A stretch of 64,000 nt of DNA from CAZJUP01 sp964549275. Lineage in GTDB: Bacteria > Fidelibacterota > Marinisomatia > Marinisomatales > TCS55. A model generated the notes under the pieces. That model saw only the letters and a program-made list of their open reading frames with translations, did no database searches and was not told the DNA's origin. Of this stretch, positions 54,212 through 63,918 are shown in pieces. Numbering within the stretch: position 1 is the stretch's first letter; every line of letters starts with the position of its first letter. Made by a program: the position numbers and the translations under genes. The stretch spans positions 62,001 through 126,000 of the forward strand of contig CAZJUP010000004.1 in assembly GCA_964549275.1 (NCBI GenBank), written 5' to 3'.

Positions 54212-55131
54212 CCTCTGCTATTTCAGTCAAAAACCTTGAAAAATCCTATAACGGAACCCATGCGCTTCGAGGTGTAGATATATCTATTAAGAAGGGTGAA
54301 TTCTTTGGATTGTTGGGTCCAAATGGTGCAGGGAAAACAACCACAATTAATATTCTTACCGGATTGGTTACTAAGGATAAAGGGTTCACAGAAATTTTTG
54401 GGAAAGATACCGTAAAAGACTATCGCTTTACCCGAGCTCAGGTTGGAGTTGCAGCTCAAGAATTTTCTGTAGATTGGTTTTTCCCCATTGAACAACTACT
54501 ATATTTCCAGGCTGGATATTTTGGCATAACAAAATCAATCGCAAAACCGAAGGTAGAAGAATTATTGGAACGGTTAGGACTGAAAGAAAAAAGAGAAGCG
54601 CGATTGAGAAATTTATCCGGGGGAATGAAGCGCCGATTCCAAATCGCAAAAGCCCTCGTTCACAATCCTAATATCATCATTTTTGATGAACCAACTGCAG
54701 GTGTGGATGTGGAGTTGCGACATGAATTATGGGCATATTTTAGAGCTCTTCACAACCAGGGGAAAACTATATTGCTTACCACTCATTACATAGAAGAAGC
54801 AGAAATGCTGTGTGAAAATGTAGCGATTATAGATAAAGGGAAAGTCATAACAGAGGGCTCCCCAAGAGACCTAACCAATCAATTGGGAAAAGCAGGCATC
54901 ACCATCAATCTTGCAGGGTGGAAGGATGATTTACCAGAAGTACTTTCCAATTATTCTTATACGCAAGAGGATGGACGCCTCCATTTTACTGTAAAAAATC
55001 CAGAGGAAGCCTTACCTGGAATTATAGGAATTCTTACACAAAAAGGGTGCCACATCCAACGTGTGGAAACCACAAAATCCTCCCTGGAGGATGTCTTTCT
55101 GAATCTTACAGGAAAAGGTATTAATGAGTAA
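54208..55131 (+). CDS. ABC transporter ATP-binding protein (ABC-2 type)
   Basis: A 307-residue DrrA/NodI-type ATPase. Walker A GPNGAGKTT lies at about 35-43, the signature LSGGMKRRFQIAKALVHN is near 133-150, Walker B IIIFDEPTAGVD follows, then TTHYIEEAEML with the switch His. A C-terminal region of about 90 residues is usual. It is coupled to the upstream 111-residue gene by ATGA and overlaps the permease by 8 bases. Substrate unknown. Confidence 0.95.
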   Translation: MTSAISVKNLEKSYNGTHALRGVDISIKKGEFFGLLGPNGAGKTTTINILTGLVTKDKGFTEIFGKDTVKDYRFTRAQVGVAAQEFSVDWFFPIEQLLYFQAGYFGITKSIAKPKVEELLERLGLKEKREARLRNLSGGMKRRFQIAKALVHNPNIIIFDEPTAGVDVELRHELWAYFRALHNQGKTILLTTHYIEEAEMLCENVAIIDKGKVITEGSPRDLTNQLGKAGITINLAGWKDDLPEVLSNYSYTQEDGRLHFTVKNPEEALPGIIGILTQKGCHIQRVETTKSSLEDVFLNLTGKGINE

Positions 55132-55942
55132 CATAAATCCTCGGACTACCTCCCTAAAGGATGAACCAGTAAATACCGGATTAAACTGGGTAGGGTTTTA
55201 TACCCTAACGCTACGGGAAGTAGGACGGTTTTTTTCCGTATATCGCCAGACGGTTCTTCCCGGCCTCATTTCTTCAGCTTTGTATATCCTTATTTTTGGG
55301 TTTACACTGGAACGGCGAATTGCAGAAATAGATGGCATCCCCTACACTCTATTCATTTTACCCGGTTTAATCATGATGAATACGTTGACCAATGCTACGG
55401 CCAACTCATCTTCTTCCATGCTTCAAATGAAACTCCTCCAGCAATTGCCGGACTTGCTTCAAGCACCATTATCCAGTTTTGAAATATCTATGGCCTATAT
55501 ACTTGGAGGTACGGTTAGGGGGACAGTAAACGGAATATTGGTCATGGCACTAGGAATCTTCCTCATTGACCTTCCCATTAACCATTTCTGGCTGACGGTT
55601 GGATTTATTATTTTAGTTTCGTGGACCTTTGCGGCCATTGGGCTCGTATTAGGCCAACTAGCGGATACGTGGGATCAATTGGCGATGATGCAGAATTTTT
55701 TTCTGACACCTTTAAGTTTTCTAGGTGGCGTTTTTTATTCCATTAAAATGCTCCCAGATTGGGCGCAATCTCTTAGTTATGTTAATCCTATCTATTATAT
55801 GATCAATGGGATTCGCTATACTATCCTTGGGGTTTCAGATTCAACTCCTATGGGTAGTCTAACCCTTGTTTTATTTATGACTGTTGCGTTTACACTGGCA
55901 GCCATTTTAATCATGAAAAGCGGAAAAAAAATAAAACAGTGA
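55124..55942 (+). CDS. ABC-2 type transporter permease
   Basis: A 272-residue integral membrane protein with about six hydrophobic segments: LISSALYILIFGF, LFILPGLIMMNTL, ILGGTVRGTVNGILVMALGI, FIILVSWTFAAIGLVLGQLA, a PLSFLGGVFYSI segment and LVLFMTVAFTLAAIL. This is the NodJ/DrrB order. PLSFLGGVFYSIKMLPDW and SYVNPIYYMINGIRY near the C-terminus are characteristic of ABC-2 permeases. It partners the ATPase just upstream. Confidence 0.93.
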   Translation: MSNINPRTTSLKDEPVNTGLNWVGFYTLTLREVGRFFSVYRQTVLPGLISSALYILIFGFTLERRIAEIDGIPYTLFILPGLIMMNTLTNATANSSSSMLQMKLLQQLPDLLQAPLSSFEISMAYILGGTVRGTVNGILVMALGIFLIDLPINHFWLTVGFIILVSWTFAAIGLVLGQLADTWDQLAMMQNFFLTPLSFLGGVFYSIKMLPDWAQSLSYVNPIYYMINGIRYTILGVSDSTPMGSLTLVLFMTVAFTLAAILIMKSGKKIKQ

Positions 55943-56688
55943 AACCCATTGCTTATTCGAAGATTTTCTTACTTGTTTCCTGTTTAATTGCAGAGCAGGA
56001 TTCTCTGAAAACAGCAGTCACGTGGAAACATTATGCCAGGGCTGGCAGTGCACAAGTACGGAAAAAAACAGGTGGTTTTGGTTATTATAGAATAAATCGG
56101 CAAACGAAATATTATTTCCATGATATCCGGATCTTCGCATATGGGGTTCAAACAGACTCATTTATTTATTTACGGTATAAAAACAGTAATAAAAAAAGAC
56201 AGTTTCCCAATCTCTACACCTTTACAACCCTATCCTACAGAAAAAACACTCAGTCCGAGATAAGTGTGCAATATCATTACAATCAAGGGGCTGGTTATTT
56301 TATTAAAAATTATAATTCCGGTCATCTCACAATTGAATTGGGCCACGCATTTGATATGTCTGACTATTTAAATAACAACAAAAAAACATCCTACCTGAAA
56401 AGCGGTGTGTATTGGGACCACAATACACCGATGTTCTCTTCAAAGCTCGAAGCAGAATATTTTTATCAAATCAGTGATATAAATGTGACAAACCTCACAC
56501 GAACACAAGTCTTTTTGGAGCTAATTTTCCCGATAAAAAGCGGGGTCTCATTCAACATAAATTATGAAGCAGAAGATTTTTTTAACATGAATTTTTCTGA
56601 ATCTACTTCTTCAGCAAATACCATTGTTCAGCCCAATTCAGTTTCATTTGCAATCGGGTGGAAGGGACAGTTGGATTGGACTTTGTAA
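55939..56688 (+). CDS. Putative outer-membrane beta-barrel protein
   Basis: The start is GTG 55939, overlapping the permease stop. The 249 residues include a short signal sequence and then amphipathic strands with alternating aromatic residues: YFHDIRIFAYGVQ, SFIYLRYKN, TFTTLSYRKN, SEISVQYHYNQG, LTIELGHAF, YLKSGVYWDHN, KLEAEYFYQI, RTQVFLELIFP and VSFNINYEAED. It ends SVSFAIGWKGQLDWTL, with an aromatic penultimate region typical of barrels. It may be DUF481-like; the pattern supports a barrel, not a function. The next gene's signal follows 26 bases later. Confidence 0.7.
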   Translation: MKPIAYSKIFLLVSCLIAEQDSLKTAVTWKHYARAGSAQVRKKTGGFGYYRINRQTKYYFHDIRIFAYGVQTDSFIYLRYKNSNKKRQFPNLYTFTTLSYRKNTQSEISVQYHYNQGAGYFIKNYNSGHLTIELGHAFDMSDYLNNNKKTSYLKSGVYWDHNTPMFSSKLEAEYFYQISDINVTNLTRTQVFLELIFPIKSGVSFNINYEAEDFFNMNFSESTSSANTIVQPNSVSFAIGWKGQLDWTL

Positions 56689-56714
56689 AACATATATTAT
56701 TGGGGATTAGTACC

Positions 56715-58145
56715 ATGCCAAACTTATTCACTCGACTACCGGTTTTTTTGGTCTGTTCTTTGTTTATGGTATTTGCCCAAGATATACAGCCTGACATTAC
56801 TTTCGAAAAACATCGCCTAGTGATATTACCCTCTAAGGGGGGGGATAACCCTGAATCTATTGAATCAAAGCTTACAAGAATTGTTGCAGCAGAATCCTCT
56901 CAGCTGGGAAGATACGAGATTATAGATCGAACCCAGCTTAAGACCATTCTTGATGAGCAAGCTCTTCAAATGACCGGGGTAATCAACGACTCTGATGTCG
57001 TAGAATTTGGCCAAATTGCCGGGGCAAAGGAAGGCATGGTAGTAAACCTTGGTACTTTTTACCAAAAAGGGATTCTTCCTCATCGAGAGAATAATGAAAA
57101 AAGGGGGGCAAATTTTTTTGATGCAGTCATTGCCATTGCAAAACTAGCTGCAGAGAAAAAAGAAGAAGAAAAATATCCAAATAATATCCAAACCGTCATC
57201 ATGTTCAGCATCAGTAAAATTGACATTGAAACCGGCCGGTTGTCAGATTCTTATTATTTCGATGTAGAACATACCGGGGGTACCAAAGGAAAATCCTTAA
57301 AGCGGGCTTTAACAGAAGTGCGACGAAAGGTGTCCATGAAACTCAGGGGAATGTACACGCTTACAAGCCAAGTTTTGGAGGTTAATAAAAAAGAGGTTAC
57401 TCTTTTTCTAGGTTCAGATTTAGGATTAACAAAAGGGGCCCTTTTTGAGATTTCATCCTTAGACAGAAAAAAAGAATTCATGGGAAAGGAAATCGCTGTG
57501 CCGGGACGTTCGGTCGCGCTGGTACGCATTGCTGAAGTCAGCCGGGATGCAAACCGAAGCTTTATAGTACGGAAGTGGGGAAATATTGAAAAAGGTTTTA
57601 AAGCCGTTGAAAAAACACATTTTACACCGGCAGGGTTGATTAAGTTTCAGTCAGGGTCTGAGCAAAAGGACATTACTCTAGGATTTACCGGAATATTTAA
57701 CCCTTTTCACAAGTTAAACTTTAGAACAGGATTACAATTGGGTGGTGTAAAAGATTCTTTTGGAGATTTTGATTTTTATTTGGGGTTTCCGCTGGGATTA
57801 ACCTATAACCTAGTTCACACTCCATCATTTTCTTTTGGGGGCACCATTTCTATTCCAATCAATATTGCCTTTAGAAATGATGATAAAAACCACAGTGTAA
57901 AAGCATTTTTTACCGATCCAAGAGTGGGATTCGAAACCACTTTAATGTCTGCTCCTCACCGGGATTGGGTTCTCAATTTAGATTATGTATTTAGCACATC
58001 TACTGGAAAGTGGACTTGGACAGAAACAAAAGATAGTGAGCCGGTCACGCATGATGCCGAATGGAATCTTGAGCACAAAGGGGGACCAGATATTATTCCT
58101 TCGGGACTGTATATCTCTGCAGGGATTCGGTTTTTATATTTTTAA
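56715..58145 (+). CDS. CsgG-like protein fused to C-terminal beta-barrel-like domain
   Basis: The start is ATG 56715 (476 residues), at the signal peptide MPNLFTRLPVFLVCSLFMVF; a longer reading adds only upstream sequence. A CsgG-like domain is at about 25-210, with LVILPSKGGDNPESIESK, YEIIDRTQLKTILDEQAL, and GMVVNLGTFY. Next is a FlgT-C-like stretch (about 230-305: LTSQVLEVNKKEVTLFLGSD, LGLTKGALFEIS, VALVRIAEVS). From about 320 the sequence is amphipathic strands ending GLYISAGIRFLYF, a barrel-type end with terminal Phe. Curli CsgG makes its barrel as a multimer; a fused barrel is different. Role unknown. Confidence 0.75.
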   Translation: MPNLFTRLPVFLVCSLFMVFAQDIQPDITFEKHRLVILPSKGGDNPESIESKLTRIVAAESSQLGRYEIIDRTQLKTILDEQALQMTGVINDSDVVEFGQIAGAKEGMVVNLGTFYQKGILPHRENNEKRGANFFDAVIAIAKLAAEKKEEEKYPNNIQTVIMFSISKIDIETGRLSDSYYFDVEHTGGTKGKSLKRALTEVRRKVSMKLRGMYTLTSQVLEVNKKEVTLFLGSDLGLTKGALFEISSLDRKKEFMGKEIAVPGRSVALVRIAEVSRDANRSFIVRKWGNIEKGFKAVEKTHFTPAGLIKFQSGSEQKDITLGFTGIFNPFHKLNFRTGLQLGGVKDSFGDFDFYLGFPLGLTYNLVHTPSFSFGGTISIPINIAFRNDDKNHSVKAFFTDPRVGFETTLMSAPHRDWVLNLDYVFSTSTGKWTWTETKDSEPVTHDAEWNLEHKGGPDIIPSGLYISAGIRFLYF

Positions 58146-58153
58146 TTGAAGGA

Positions 58154-59122
58154 TTAATTCGGATAAGGAATAAATGCTAAAATTGTCCGGGGATATTCAT
58201 CAACAATTAACAGAAACCCTTTATCGTCCAATCGGGCAATTCCCTCCCAATTTCTGGTTTCCTTCTCATCTAGCTTTAGTTGAATAGGCGGAGAATCAGT
58301 CAAAATTACTTTATTGCGTTTCAACTGAAACTCAATCAGTCTTTCTACATGTTCTAATTGTTGATGTGTTTTGCCGAGTGTAAAATTTTTGGCCAATTTA
58401 TCTTCAGCCGGGAGAAGCCTGTTTCGTTCACCAGGCCAAAAAAAGTTAATCGCCCAAAACCTGTTCTGTTTATCCAAGGCTGTAACATCTGTCAACCGAT
58501 ATTCCACGGAAGGAATAGGTTTCAACTTTTTCTTTTTCAATGACTTGGATAAAAATTCCGCTTGCGGATTGGGATTAACATTGGCGCCATTGGCTTCAAA
58601 CAAGGCCATATACCCGTATTTTGTTGCCAAAACGGATTCATAAGCCATGTTTTTAATATTCACAGGTGGACTTAGAATCTCATAATGACTATCCAGAACA
58701 AGCTGTTTCTTTTTCCAATTCATCCTTCCTTTTACAAGGTACCCTCCCATCACATTTTCATGTTTTGATTCCATCAGCAGTACCGCATTGTCCCCTGTAA
58801 AACAAATGGCTTCAAACCCCTGAAATCCATTAATTATTGAATCATACTCCGGGGCTTCCAACCCAATGCGCCGCGGTTCAATTACTCCTACCCGATCTCC
58901 TTTTAACCAGTTTATTATTTCCGATTTATCAATGTAATAAAAAGCAGGGGAATCTCCATTGACATATTGAGGCATGATTATTAAGTGGTTGTTGTACCAA
59001 GCAAGTCCGGAGGGTTCCAAAGATCGTTCAGCCGCCTCTCCTTTTAATGGAATTTCAACATGAGAAACTTCCCCTGCCAAACCAAAACTAAGCACAGTAA
59101 AAATAATGATTAATTTTCGCAT
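58154..59122 (-). CDS. Secreted esterase-like / phytase-like beta-propeller protein
   Basis: A 322-residue protein with a signal peptide (to about residue 17, VLSFGLAG). Repeats such as LEPSGLAWYNNHLIIMPQ, GFEAICFTGDNAVLLMES, VTALDKQNRFWAINFFWPGE and NWEGIARLDDKGFLLIVDEY have the pattern of esterase-like phytase or SdiA-regulated propellers. The family assignment is tentative. Its start lies 12 bases after the S9 peptidase stop, so it is the second gene of that unit. Its stop is 8 bases from the convergent CsgG-fusion gene. Confidence 0.7.
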   Translation of the reverse strand: MRKLIIIFTVLSFGLAGEVSHVEIPLKGEAAERSLEPSGLAWYNNHLIIMPQYVNGDSPAFYYIDKSEIINWLKGDRVGVIEPRRIGLEAPEYDSIINGFQGFEAICFTGDNAVLLMESKHENVMGGYLVKGRMNWKKKQLVLDSHYEILSPPVNIKNMAYESVLATKYGYMALFEANGANVNPNPQAEFLSKSLKKKKLKPIPSVEYRLTDVTALDKQNRFWAINFFWPGERNRLLPAEDKLAKNFTLGKTHQQLEHVERLIEFQLKRNKVILTDSPPIQLKLDEKETRNWEGIARLDDKGFLLIVDEYPRTILAFIPYPN

Positions 59123-59134
59123 TTTTCTTTTCCG

Positions 59135-61114
59135 TTATTTCACGTATTGATTATACCAGTTTACCAACCGATTAAGATAATCTAATTTATGGGCACGTTC
59201 CGTTAATCCATGAGGTTCTCGAGGATATAAAACCAACTCTGTGTCCACACCTTTTATTTTTAAAGCTTGCCATAATTCCATTCCCTGTTCAGGGTGAACT
59301 CTCTCATCTTTTAATCCATGAACCACTAATGTTGGAGTTTGGGCTTTATTGATATGAGCCAGCGGTGATCTCTCCCAATGGAGATCCATATTGTCAAACC
59401 ACCATTGATTCCAATGAACAATAGACATTTCATAAGGAATATCTGTTGTCCCTGTAAAACTAATCCAATTTGAGATGCCGGCTCCTACCATGGAGGCTTT
59501 AAACCGTTCTGAATATTTTGTAGCCGCCCAGGCAGAACAATATCCACCATAAGACCAGCCTCCTGTACCTACTTTATCTTTATGAACAAGACCCCGAGAA
59601 ATTAATTCGTCTACACCGGCTAAGATATCTTCGAACTCCAAACCTGCTAAATCATCATGGTCTGCTTTTGAAAAGGATACTCCTCGACCGCCGCTCCCTC
59701 TATAATTGGGTTGAAGCACCACATATCCTTCGGCAGCCAAAAGCTGAACAGGATATGTTGTCCATGTCGTCCAGCCATCCAAACTAACACCTTCCGGCCC
59801 TCCATGTATTTGGAGGAGGAGGGGGTATTTTTTCCCTTTACGATATTTCAAGGGATAAGTTAAAATACCTTCAATTTGGAGGCCATCCGGCCCTGTCCAT
59901 GAAATAGTTTCCTGCTGTGCTAAATCAATGTTTTCTAAAATTGGATTTGAATACGTTAATCTTTTTATTCCCTTAGTGTTTAACGATCCGACAAACAATT
60001 CATTCGGGTGATGTTGTGAGCTGGCTGTCAAAATAAAGCTATTAGAAGAGAAGTGGTAAGACAGACTTCCAAGAATCTCCTGCGGAAGGAGTATTTCAGA
60101 TTGGTTTGCGATTCCTTCCGGTGATGATTGAGTAATCTCAAGTTGCGAAAGAACCGTTTTAGTCCCCCGTGTTGATTTACCTAAAATGTTTTCATTGTCA
60201 ATCCATTCCAATGAATTAAATGATTCTTTAAACTCCCTTGTAATGAGTTTGGCCTGTCCTCCATTAATCGGGACGATAAACACGCTTTGCGGAAGGGGAT
60301 CGTTTAAGCTGGTAGCACCTAAAAATGCTATGAAGTCGCTGTTGGGAGAAATGGCTATATCTCCCAACTTTCCTAAAGTTTTTACTACTTTTTTTGGCTT
60401 ACCACCCGGCACACGAACCCGGTAAATAGATCTCTGCATTAAATCCCGATCTGCCCCTGTTTTATCTGTTGCCTGGAACACAACCGTTTTACTATCCGGG
60501 GACCATTTAAAATTGACAACATTCAAATTTTTCTTAAATATTTTTTGGTAAGAGCCTGTTTTTACATTGTATAACCAGAGTCGAGTATAACGATGATGTT
60601 TATCCATGACAATCATATCACGACCCTCTTCTTTGGCTCTCTTCCGTTCTTTTGTCTCTTCATCTTGGGAAAGAAAAGCAATCCATTTCCCATCCGCAGA
60701 CCATGCATAAGTACCAATATCTGTATGGTGACTAGTCAAGAGTTTAGCTTCTCCACCATCTATGGGAAGAATATACACTTGGGTTGATGCGTGATGTCCC
60801 TTACGTTTGGATAAGAAAGAAATGCTGCCTTCAGGTGTCCATTGTGGAAACCAGCTGTTGATAGGAGCATTAGTAAATTGCCGTTGTTCTGAACCTTCCA
60901 CTGTTGTAACCCAAATCTCCCTATAGCTTCCTCCGCGATCATCATCCTTACCACGAGGGATTATTTTCACATAGGCAACATATTTCCCGCTCGGGTCCAC
61001 TGCCGGTTGAGCAATGGTTTTTAAGCCGACAATATCTTCTGCTGTAATGGGGCGGCCTGCCCAAACTAAAGACACTACCAAGATAGAAATAGCGATTGAT
61101 TGAAATGATTTCAT
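59135..61114 (-). CDS. S9-family prolyl oligopeptidase (acylaminoacyl-peptidase-like)
   Basis: A 659-residue secreted peptidase. Signal peptide to about residue 20 (LVWAG). The N-terminal seven-bladed propeller (about 40-390) is of TolB/WD40-like type, with PQWTPEGSISFLSKR and TYAWSADGKWIAFLSQD. The C-terminal alpha/beta hydrolase has catalytic Ser521 in GGWSYGGYCSAW, Asp603 in VHGLKDERVHPEQ and His635 in REPHGLTER, plus GGPEGVSLDGW for the oxyanion region. Cleaves small peptides, probably in the periplasm. It starts 60 bases from the divergent pcm gene. Confidence 0.95.
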   Translation of the reverse strand: MKSFQSIAISILVVSLVWAGRPITAEDIVGLKTIAQPAVDPSGKYVAYVKIIPRGKDDDRGGSYREIWVTTVEGSEQRQFTNAPINSWFPQWTPEGSISFLSKRKGHHASTQVYILPIDGGEAKLLTSHHTDIGTYAWSADGKWIAFLSQDEETKERKRAKEEGRDMIVMDKHHRYTRLWLYNVKTGSYQKIFKKNLNVVNFKWSPDSKTVVFQATDKTGADRDLMQRSIYRVRVPGGKPKKVVKTLGKLGDIAISPNSDFIAFLGATSLNDPLPQSVFIVPINGGQAKLITREFKESFNSLEWIDNENILGKSTRGTKTVLSQLEITQSSPEGIANQSEILLPQEILGSLSYHFSSNSFILTASSQHHPNELFVGSLNTKGIKRLTYSNPILENIDLAQQETISWTGPDGLQIEGILTYPLKYRKGKKYPLLLQIHGGPEGVSLDGWTTWTTYPVQLLAAEGYVVLQPNYRGSGGRGVSFSKADHDDLAGLEFEDILAGVDELISRGLVHKDKVGTGGWSYGGYCSAWAATKYSERFKASMVGAGISNWISFTGTTDIPYEMSIVHWNQWWFDNMDLHWERSPLAHINKAQTPTLVVHGLKDERVHPEQGMELWQALKIKGVDTELVLYPREPHGLTERAHKLDYLNRLVNWYNQYVK

Positions 61115-61174
61115 AAGAACCTATTAAATTTGGGAGAGAAATTGACCGAATTTCACCAATCTCACAAGGAAATA

Positions 61175-61795
61175 ATGCATCAAAAACGTGAGCAAATGGT
61201 CGAAGAGCAAATCGAGGCCCGAGGTATTCTCACACCACGAATACTTCAGGCATTACGTACAGTACCTCGCCATATATTTGTCCACAAAGATGATCAAGAA
61301 TATGCATATGGCGATCATCCTCTTTCTATCGGTTTTGGTCAGACTATTTCCCAACCCTACATCGTAGCATATATGATTGATATGTTGGCAGTAACAAAGA
61401 AACATACTGTGTTGGAGATAGGAACCGGATGTGGGTATCAGACCGCCCTGTTAGCTCACCTTTCAAGGAAAGTTATCAGCCTTGAGGTGATTCCAGAGCT
61501 GGCAAAAAGGGCAAAGGACAACTTGAAAAAACTTAATTACAACAATGTTGAAATTCACTGTACTGACGGAAAAAGAGGATGGACGGCTCATGCTCCTTAC
61601 CACAGAATTATTAGTGGTGCTGCTGCTAAAACACTCCCCGATTCCCTGCTGAATCAATTAAAAAATAACGGAAAAATTGTCATCCCCATGGGTAAACTCT
61701 TTTCGGGTCAATATCTCGAAATAATTCAAAAAGACAGAAGGGGACATCTATCAAACCTGCGCTTGCTACCGGTTCGTTTTGTTCCCCTGGTGTAA
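61175..61795 (+). CDS. pcm: Protein-L-isoaspartate O-methyltransferase
   Basis: Methylates isoaspartyl residues with SAM to start protein repair. The start is set at ATG 61175 behind ACAAGGAAATA (206 residues); a TTG at 61130 would add 15 residues with no family support. Seen: MVEEQIEARGILTPRIL, RTVPRHIFV, the substrate loop GFGQTISQPYIVAYM, the SAM loop VLEIGTGCGYQTALLAHL, and GKIVIPMG. It is divergent from the S9 peptidase gene and convergent with the acylase gene. Confidence 0.93.
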   Translation: MHQKREQMVEEQIEARGILTPRILQALRTVPRHIFVHKDDQEYAYGDHPLSIGFGQTISQPYIVAYMIDMLAVTKKHTVLEIGTGCGYQTALLAHLSRKVISLEVIPELAKRAKDNLKKLNYNNVEIHCTDGKRGWTAHAPYHRIISGAAAKTLPDSLLNQLKNNGKIVIPMGKLFSGQYLEIIQKDRRGHLSNLRLLPVRFVPLV

Positions 61796-61800
61796 ATCAA

Positions 61801-63918
61801 TTATTCCCCCGGTTTATACTCCCGCTCAAGGTTTTCTTTTATATCATTTAAATCCATCCATACTGGTTTTAAATGATGGTTCGCGAAAAGTACACTTTGA
61901 TCAGAAAAATGAGGTGACGATGCATTAACCGTTGCAGATCCAAATTGATGAATGCTTTCAGCAAAAACATTTCCCTGTTCATCCCATTCCACAATTTGCA
62001 TAAAACAATCTCCAGAATAAGCCAATTCTCGATCATCCTGCCTCTCAGAATAAATCGCTCGCAAAACATCCGGACCACCATCTAAAGGAAGATCCACTTT
62101 TCCGCGCCTTAATCGCAAAACTTGCCCCCAAGGCACATCAATCATGCCGAAATTTTCTTTGAGATAATGAACGGTTTCAATTAACTGTTCTCTAATTTGA
62201 CTATAATCATAGACATATAACGATGGGTTATGACTTGGCCGAATACTGAGAATCGCCAAAGCAGCGGCAGTATTTTCTTTATCAGTTGATAAATTCCAGT
62301 TTTTTAATAACTGAAGCGCCGGTTCTATTTCTCCTCTTTCATTTTCGGCTTCTGATAAAAATCGATCCAGGGTGTGTTTCATTATAGAGTTTTTAGAATA
62401 GAATACATCAAATTTATACTGATAAAACTCTTCTCGAGAAATAGAGTCATCCATTCCAAATGTTTCACGAGCACGTAAGGCTCGGTTTGTTTGAAACCGC
62501 TCAATACCTGTGTGGAGAGGGTAATTAACGGCAGGGGGATTTTCTATCCCAATTGTAGCTAAAAAGGGAGTGCTGTTACAATTTTGGATGAACCCGGAAG
62601 ATGGATTCGTTATCTGTGGAAGCTGGTCATAGCGATAATAATTTTCCCAGATTAAACTTGATTCTTTCCCATCAATAATACCGGTCCAATCATATCCCTC
62701 TTTCCTCATCGGCAGCAGAGCATTATATACATAATGAATATTCCCCCATTTGTCTGCATAAGCTGTATTAAACATGGGAATTGCCTGCATTCTCATTGCT
62801 TGTTTAAACTCTCCCAAATGAGAAGATTTGTTCATTTTATACCATTGTTCCACTTGGCGAATTTCTCCTAATCCCGCATACCGGATGGCGTAAGTTCCAT
62901 GAGGTTGGCGAATGACAGGACCATGAACCGACCCAAGAATTTCTTTTTTGGCACTCCAGTAAAATGGCCCCCATATCTTTACCTTGATTACTTCAGATGT
63001 AATATCCAGGTTTTTCCATTCTCCGTCGAGAAGATATTGGTTATTATTCAGAGGGTTAAGTGTTAATTCATAAACATCAATCAGGTCAGGCTGATTCACA
63101 GTATGAGACCATCCTAAATTGGGGTTGTGCCCTTTTAATATTACTGGAGAACCGGGGAAAAGCCCTCCAGACATATTCCAACCTTCTTTACTGTGGACAT
63201 GGGCTTCATACCAAGTAACTGGTCCTTCCCAGGGCTGATGAGAATTGATGGCAATTCGGGTAAATCCATCTTCGCTACGGTCCGGTCCAATAACAATGAC
63301 ATTGGAAGCCACCATTGAATATTTTCCTCGGCTTATTTTCTCAGATTTCATTTCTGCGAATGAAGGTTTTGTCTCTGAAAAAAGGTTTTTCATTACTTTA
63401 TCTAAATCAAACATCAGAGGAGTGCGGTGGACAAAGCCAGCGACAATGGTTTTCCCGGTTATGGGGAAAAGCCCGGGGATTACATCCTCGGGCTTTAAAC
63501 TGGCGTAATGGTTTAGGCCGTCTGCATAGGCTTCACAGAGTGCTCTCATTTCAATTGATAAATCCCTTTCATATTTTTCTTCAACAACCTCCCATACCTT
63601 TAGCAGTTTAACCATATAATCGTTAGGTGCACCCTCTTTGCCATAAACTCGGGCAAGTTCACCTTTTGCAGCTAATAAAACATTCTGGATTGTCAAAAAA
63701 TCATCCTCAGCATGGGCGAAAGCCAAACCATAGGCAGCATCGGGGTCTGTTTCGCCAAAACTATGGGGGACACCCCAAATATCTCGATATATTGTTACTT
63801 TATATTTTCTGAAAGAATCTATATCAATTTTCTTAATGTAAAGAGGAATCCTGTTTATCCAAAAGGCAATAATAAACATGCCCAAAATACCTATACCAAA
63901 GATAAGCCCTTTTTTCAT
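61801..63918 (-). CDS. Penicillin acylase family (S45) hydrolase
   Basis: A 705-residue N-terminal nucleophile hydrolase. It begins with an N-terminal membrane helix (about 4-22) rather than a clear cleavable signal. The alpha-chain part has VTIYRDIWGVPHSFGETD, AYGLAFAHAEDDFLTIQ and LLAAKGELARVYG. The autoprocessing site lies before Ser205 in SMVASNVIVIGP, where most relatives have Gly-Ser-Asn; here the residue before Ser is Ala. INSHQPWEGP and the beta-chain motif HGPVIRQPHG follow. Family members hydrolyse amides such as acyl-homoserine lactones or beta-lactam side chains; substrate unknown. Confidence 0.92.
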   Translation of the reverse strand: MKKGLIFGIGILGMFIIAFWINRIPLYIKKIDIDSFRKYKVTIYRDIWGVPHSFGETDPDAAYGLAFAHAEDDFLTIQNVLLAAKGELARVYGKEGAPNDYMVKLLKVWEVVEEKYERDLSIEMRALCEAYADGLNHYASLKPEDVIPGLFPITGKTIVAGFVHRTPLMFDLDKVMKNLFSETKPSFAEMKSEKISRGKYSMVASNVIVIGPDRSEDGFTRIAINSHQPWEGPVTWYEAHVHSKEGWNMSGGLFPGSPVILKGHNPNLGWSHTVNQPDLIDVYELTLNPLNNNQYLLDGEWKNLDITSEVIKVKIWGPFYWSAKKEILGSVHGPVIRQPHGTYAIRYAGLGEIRQVEQWYKMNKSSHLGEFKQAMRMQAIPMFNTAYADKWGNIHYVYNALLPMRKEGYDWTGIIDGKESSLIWENYYRYDQLPQITNPSSGFIQNCNSTPFLATIGIENPPAVNYPLHTGIERFQTNRALRARETFGMDDSISREEFYQYKFDVFYSKNSIMKHTLDRFLSEAENERGEIEPALQLLKNWNLSTDKENTAAALAILSIRPSHNPSLYVYDYSQIREQLIETVHYLKENFGMIDVPWGQVLRLRRGKVDLPLDGGPDVLRAIYSERQDDRELAYSGDCFMQIVEWDEQGNVFAESIHQFGSATVNASSPHFSDQSVLFANHHLKPVWMDLNDIKENLEREYKPGE

